Below are positions 41,462 through 43,168 of a stretch of 43,168 nucleotides of DNA, one piece after another. Position numbers and translations under genes: made by a program. The DNA is from Rhizophlyctis rosea (lineage: Eukaryota; Chytridiomycota; Chytridiomycetes; Rhizophlyctidales; Rhizophlyctidaceae). Under the pieces are notes generated by a model that saw nothing but the letters and a program-made list of their open reading frames with translations, did not search any database and was not told where the DNA came from. The stretch is taken from assembly GCA_027596075.1 (NCBI GenBank), contig JADGJC010000111.1:73676-116843 (forward strand). The letters run 5' to 3'. Each line of letters starts with the position of its first letter. Position 1 is the stretch's first letter.

Positions 41462-42616
41462 TTAGCTGCATCGCCTCAGATCCCTTCCTACCCCTTCTTG
41501 TGCCTGCCCTTGTTGGAAGGACAACTGTAATATATGAAAGGCGACTTAGTGATAACGTCTTGAAAATAATGACGAGAGGAGGAGAAACTAACCTTGAAGC
41601 ACGTCGGGGCGTTGCTTTTCCAACCTCGTTTTCGGACTGTGCCATTGCCGTGGTGGGGTGTATCTGAAATAAAAGGTGTGAGTCGCCAAAGTGATCGATT
41701 GATTGGACATGGAGAGAACGTACCCGTGGCACCTCTCCAACCCGCTGGAAATGTATTCCCTCCTCCCCCCAACGCCTGCTTGTGCCATTGCCGTGGTGGG
41801 GTATATCTGTGGAAGATCCAGTTAGTAACGACGCATCTGTTAGGAAAACGCTGAGCATCTTACCCGTGGCATATCACGAACCCGCCGGGAATGATTCCCT
41901 GCCCCCCTCCGTCCCCGCCCTTTCCGATCTGTGCCTTTGCCGTGGTGGGGTATGTCTTGATAGAAGCTCTTAGTACTTCTGGTAGAAGGAATTCGAAGGC
42001 GTACGAAAGGCATACCCGTGGCACTTCACAATCCCACCAGGAAGTGTTCCCTTCCCTCCCAACCTCCTTGGCCCTTTCCGCATGTGCCTTATAAGGTAGG
42101 GTAATCTGTGGGTTTGAGAAGTTAGCTGTTGAAGCAGAAGAGAATAAGATATGACGATGAGCTTACCCATCGGCACTTCCGACCACCGCAGAGAAGCCCT
42201 AACCTCCCCCAACCGACGCCGGTCCACCGATCCAGCATGTCAGACAAGGCCAGAAGCAAAGCCTCCCCCGCCCATATCCACCCCCTGCAGCTCCACTCGA
42301 GTGCAGTTTGGTATAGGGAAGAATACACATGTGCGGGATCGAGCCGTTCAACTGCGGCCGGCGAAAGCATTGAATGCTCCATTCCCCAGCCCCTAAGAGC
42401 AGGCTGTGGCAAGGAATGCATGCTGGAAACCCCTTGCGAGTATCGATGACGTTTAAGTGTCCACCCTGGGCGTCGGTTGGGATCATAGGTTTCCAAAGTT
42501 ATCTCGTTCGTTGTCGACGCGAATGGTGGCTGCTTGTGCTCCGACAGAAAAATGGGGAAAAAAAGGAAGAACGAAGCGGTTAGTAGCTGCCCTAACGATT
42601 TGAAGAATGCTTGCAA
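41462..42616 (-). CDS. Candidate secreted protein built from tandem repeated micro-exons (array 2)
   Basis: Proposed exons: 42616-42167, 42105-42016 (90), 41955-41864 (92), 41806-41724 (83), 41663-41593 (71), 41524-41462 (63), giving 282 aa with no stop until the TAA at 41462-41464. Exons 2-6 are copies of one module. Most begin ATAC- or ATTAC-like after an acceptor, carry AAGGCACA or a relative near base 20-28, and the longer copies end in GTGCCACGG before a GTA donor. Introns are 57-68 nt with clear branch sites (TACTAAC, GCTAAC, CACTAAG) and AG acceptors. Copies are read in different frames, so their peptides differ (KAHAERAKEVG; KAQIGKGGDGG; RQWHKQALGGGG; GNGTVRKRGW). Exon 1 begins MQAFFKSLGQLLTASFFLFFPIFL, a possible signal peptide. 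No known domain. The transcript could also be non-coding. Confidence 0.45.
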
Positions 42617-43088
42617 TTGATGAAGTCATCGATACGTCTTTGCCCTTAAGGACGACTGTCTGATCCACCCCCCCAACGGTGATTTTATCTGCCTGCCTGC
42701 AATGAACAGCTATGCACAAAACTGCAATCCTGGCCTACATTGCAGAGAGCAGAGCCAACCAAGACGTACTGATGTGGAATTCAGCATGCTTCATCCTGGC
42801 GAATCGTTGTCCGAACAAAGTGGGGACGCCAACGCATCAACGCGGGTAATCTCAACAATGAATGAAACCGGGGACGGACACTTCCGCGCACCAGGTTCCA
42901 TACAACAACAATGCTGACTTCACACAACTAACGGACACTTCCGCGCACCAGAACCCATCCATCCATCATATCATAGACACCCAGCTACATGCACACGAAC
43001 CAGTGCTTACCGCCATGGTTTCGGTCGTTAATGTCGATAGAGATCTTGTAACACGTTCGACGCGTCTTGAACAGACACCCCATCCAAG
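42617..43088. other. No gene seen; contains a 21-bp direct repeat
   Basis: The 21-base sequence from ACGGACACTTCC to GCACCAG occurs at 42874-42894 and 42931-42951. Read on the minus strand the second copy runs into GTTAGT, a donor-like sequence, as in the exon modules nearby. Otherwise nothing is recognised. Confidence 0.5.
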
Positions 43089-43168
43089 GATGGATGGATG
43101 GATGGATGGATGGATGGATGGATGGATGGATGGATGGATGGATGGATGGATGGATGGATGGATGGATG
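43089..43168. repeat. GGAT tetranucleotide microsatellite at the contig end
   Basis: Uninterrupted GGAT repeats run off the end of the window. The assembly probably breaks here because the repeat could not be spanned. It does not look like a telomere repeat. Confidence 0.9.

Noticed and set aside
41593..42105. Modules as short inverted-repeat transposons (TACCC..TGGCAC with a near inverse at the other end)
   Set aside because: No target-site duplications are visible and the spacers have branch sites and splice borders. Copied exons explain the data better, although a mobile origin is not excluded.
43089..43168. Telomere at the 3' end
   Set aside because: The repeat is GGAT, not a TTAGGG-type unit, and is simply a microsatellite where the assembly stops.

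Overview
The window looks like part of an early-diverging fungal genome, most likely a chytrid. Nearly every gene is broken by short spliceosomal introns of about 50-120 nt with GT..AG borders. The gene set includes fungal families (a FunK1-type protein kinase, GPI-type secreted wall proteins, a fungal RING-CH membrane ligase, cyclase-associated protein). It also includes INTS11, which common ascomycete yeasts lack, and Crinkler-like headers, known from chytrids and oomycetes. The ends and one internal point carry assembly scars: a G/C-rich edge at 1-80, an N gap at 28981-28990 flanked by poly-G and poly-C, and a GGAT microsatellite running off the 3' end.

Layout. 1.1-2.0 kb: a protein of Myb/SANT repeats with a mitochondrial-looking leader. 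2.5-3.8 kb: a decayed array of self-similar small exons, then a tRNA-like remnant. 4.4-6.6 kb: a Crinkler-header/FunK1 kinase gene with seven exons. 7.2-11.3 kb, minus: a large AAA+ ATPase with a C-terminal zinc-binding segment and an in-frame stop. 11.3-14.3 kb: no clear gene. 14.3-17.2 kb: a divergent pair, a RING-CH membrane E3 ligase (minus) and a MATH-BTB protein (plus), both ubiquitin-linked. 17.7-18.0 kb: a small secreted protein. 19.1-20.5 kb: a second Crinkler-like header followed by Pro/Ser-rich frames.

21.3-22.8 kb: a long, divergent PCNA-family protein. 23.5-24.4 kb: a Prx5/PMP20 peroxiredoxin ending in a peroxisomal signal. 25.0-27.8 kb: a divergent pair of an SH3 protein and an F-box/leucine-rich protein. 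29.6-31.1 kb: a paralogue of the F-box gene interrupted by a stop. 31.9-34.2 kb: two secreted proteins, one expansin/barwin-like with a GPI-type tail, each with a good TATA box. 35.2-35.5 kb: a possible GON7-like KEOPS subunit. 36.3-41.1 kb: a divergent pair of cyclase-associated protein (CAP/SRV2) and INTS11.

41.5-42.6 kb: the most unusual locus. A minus-strand gene can be drawn whose five downstream exons are copies of one 63-92 nt module at 139-150 nt spacing. Each copy has its own acceptor, donor and branch point, and the spliced frame stays open from a signal-peptide-like start through to the stop, although the copies are read in different frames. A related but decayed array lies at 2.5-3.8 kb.

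The genes do not form one pathway. Themes are ubiquitin ligation (RING-CH, MATH-BTB, two F-box), actin (CAP, SH3), secreted or effector-like proteins, and DNA/RNA processing (PCNA-like, INTS11, Myb). Exon borders were read by hand. Several reading-frame breaks may be real decay or assembly errors, and are flagged.
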